The notes below the pieces were generated by a model, which did no database searches, was not told the DNA's origin, and saw only the letters and a list, made by a program, of their open reading frames with translations. From an uncultured Oscillospiraceae bacterium (GTDB lineage: Bacteria > Bacillota > Clostridia > Oscillospirales > Ruminococcaceae), in the NCBI GenBank assembly GCA_900543705.1, contig UQSL01000099.1, positions 1 to 5,818 on the forward strand: a stretch of DNA of 5,818 nt, given 5' to 3'. This document shows, one piece after another, positions 5,267 to 5,818 of this stretch. Position numbers and translations under genes: made by a program. Within the stretch, counting starts at the first letter, position 1, and each line of letters begins with the position of its first letter.

Positions 5267-5740
5267 ATGAAAAAAGCCATCTTGTTTGTCATTCTGACCG
5301 CCGGGCTGCTGTTCGCCGGCTGTTCCCAGCCCGGAACAATTGTTCCATGGAGTTCTTCAGTAGACACTAGCAACCCGGGTAACGCGGCCAAATTCGCTTC
5401 CTTAGACTTTTCAGACGTCACCACCATCCCGGAGCCGGATGAAATTGTGTTTCACCACAAGGGAAAGGAAACCGTTTATCCAAAAGGGGAGGACAAATAC
5501 GAAGAAACCCTTTCCCACGTCCATAAAATATTTGCCGGAAAAATGGAGCGTCTTCTGCTTGCAGTCGATCTCCCGACAGAATTGAAGCTCCAGGATATTC
5601 TGGAATATCGCTATGAGGACGCAGACTCCATCTACTTTGCCCTGTATGGGGAATATGAAAACTGGATTTGGTATCCTACTGCTGACGCCGCATATGGTAA
5701 CGGGCAAAACGCCGAGGAGCTTGTAAACTTTCTCAAATAG
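5267..5740 (+). CDS. Lipoprotein of unknown function
   Basis: 157 residues, exported and probably anchored to the outer face of the membrane. Seen: signal MKKAILFVILTAGLLFAGC with lysines at 2-3, a hydrophobic core at 4-16 and lipobox FAGC, so the lipidated cysteine is C19. Phe at -3 is less usual than Leu. A Ser/Pro/Thr-rich linker (20-45) follows, as is normal for lipoproteins. The mature domain (about 46-157) is acidic, with aromatic-rich segments such as DSIYFALYGEYENWIWYPT near 123-141, suggesting mixed alpha/beta. No catalytic or metal motif is visible and I do not recognise the family. It is the last gene before a probable mobile-element end, with no clear terminator after TAG 5740. 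Lipoprotein status is secure; function is unknown. Confidence 0.85.
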   Translation: MKKAILFVILTAGLLFAGCSQPGTIVPWSSSVDTSNPGNAAKFASLDFSDVTTIPEPDEIVFHHKGKETVYPKGEDKYEETLSHVHKIFAGKMERLLLAVDLPTELKLQDILEYRYEDADSIYFALYGEYENWIWYPTADAAYGNGQNAEELVNFLK

Positions 5741-5763
5741 CCGTACAAAAGCAGGCGGCCGGA

Positions 5764-5818
5764 TTGAACTGCACCCCATTTGTTAGACAGTGTGGTATAC
5801 TATCTAATGAATGGGGTG
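5764..5818. mobile_element. Probable end of an insertion sequence (IS3-like)
   Basis: The stretch from TTGAACTGCACCCC through TTGTTAGACA resembles, from memory, the terminal repeats of IS3-family elements in Firmicutes, which often combine an ACCCC block with GTTAGACA. An extended -10 (TGG-TATACT, 5793-5801) lies where such elements start transcription of their first ORF. The window stops here, so no transposase is visible. A solitary hairpin or a short non-autonomous element is the alternative. Confidence 0.45.
5772..5818. repeat. 20-base imperfect inverted repeat at the window end
   Basis: The arms are 5772-5791 and 5799-5818 with a 7-base loop (GTGGTAT). Pairing gives 17 Watson-Crick pairs, two wobbles (5781/5809, 5782/5808) and one mismatch (5788/5802). 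It begins CACCCCATT and ends AATGGGGTG. The right arm ends on the last base of the window, so the repeat may continue. Confidence 0.85.

Noticed and set aside
5137..5370. A 77-codon ORF from GTG 5137 overlapping the lipoprotein start
   Set aside because: Its start codon lies within the ribosome binding site of ATG 5144, it overlaps a well-supported lipoprotein gene, and its peptide is His/Pro-rich with no fold signature.

Overview
The window looks like a chromosomal fragment from a spore-former-type Firmicute of the class Clostridia, probably near the Oscillospiraceae/Ruminococcaceae. The basis is a SpoVG protein, an RNase P RNA of the ancestral (type A) kind, strong purine-rich ribosome binding sites, AT-rich intergenic regions and moderate GC in the genes. 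The genus cannot be fixed by eye. Both edges look like contig edges: the first ~58 bases are an abnormal G/C-rich run inside murC, and the last ~50 bases are an inverted repeat that resembles the end of an insertion sequence.

Layout. (1) 1-505, minus: the N-terminal third of murC (peptidoglycan precursor ligase), divergent from spoVG (763-1062, plus). The 257-base gap between them holds candidate promoters, one of them resembling a sigma-H promoter in front of spoVG. (2) A bidirectional terminator (1193-1231) separates spoVG from the convergent ilvE-type branched-chain aminotransferase (1244-2314, minus), which has a near-consensus sigma-A promoter. (3) Divergent from it is a long cation diffusion facilitator (2623-3807, plus) with a manganese-type transport site and an apparently duplicated C-terminal domain. 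It is followed 13 bases later by a very small membrane-protein gene cut by an in-frame TAG. (4) A second bidirectional terminator (about 4049-4087) separates that operon from the convergent rnpB RNA (about 4090-4449, minus). Upstream of rnpB is a zinc-ribbon/TM2-domain membrane protein (4479-4892, minus), whose own terminator directly abuts the rnpB 5' end. (5) An AT-rich divergent promoter region (4893-5143) leads to a plus-strand transcript with a 15-codon leader ORF and an unrecognised lipoprotein (5267-5740). (6) 5764-5818: probable mobile-element end.

The genes are mostly independent housekeeping units: cell wall, sporulation/regulation, amino acid metabolism, metal homeostasis and RNA processing. 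Only the transporter plus small protein, and perhaps the TM2 gene plus rnpB, look transcriptionally linked. I see no defence system, CRISPR array or biosynthetic cluster. The most notable points are the interrupted small protein beside the transporter, the transporter's duplicated C-terminal domain, the terminator jammed against rnpB, and the leader ORF before the lipoprotein.
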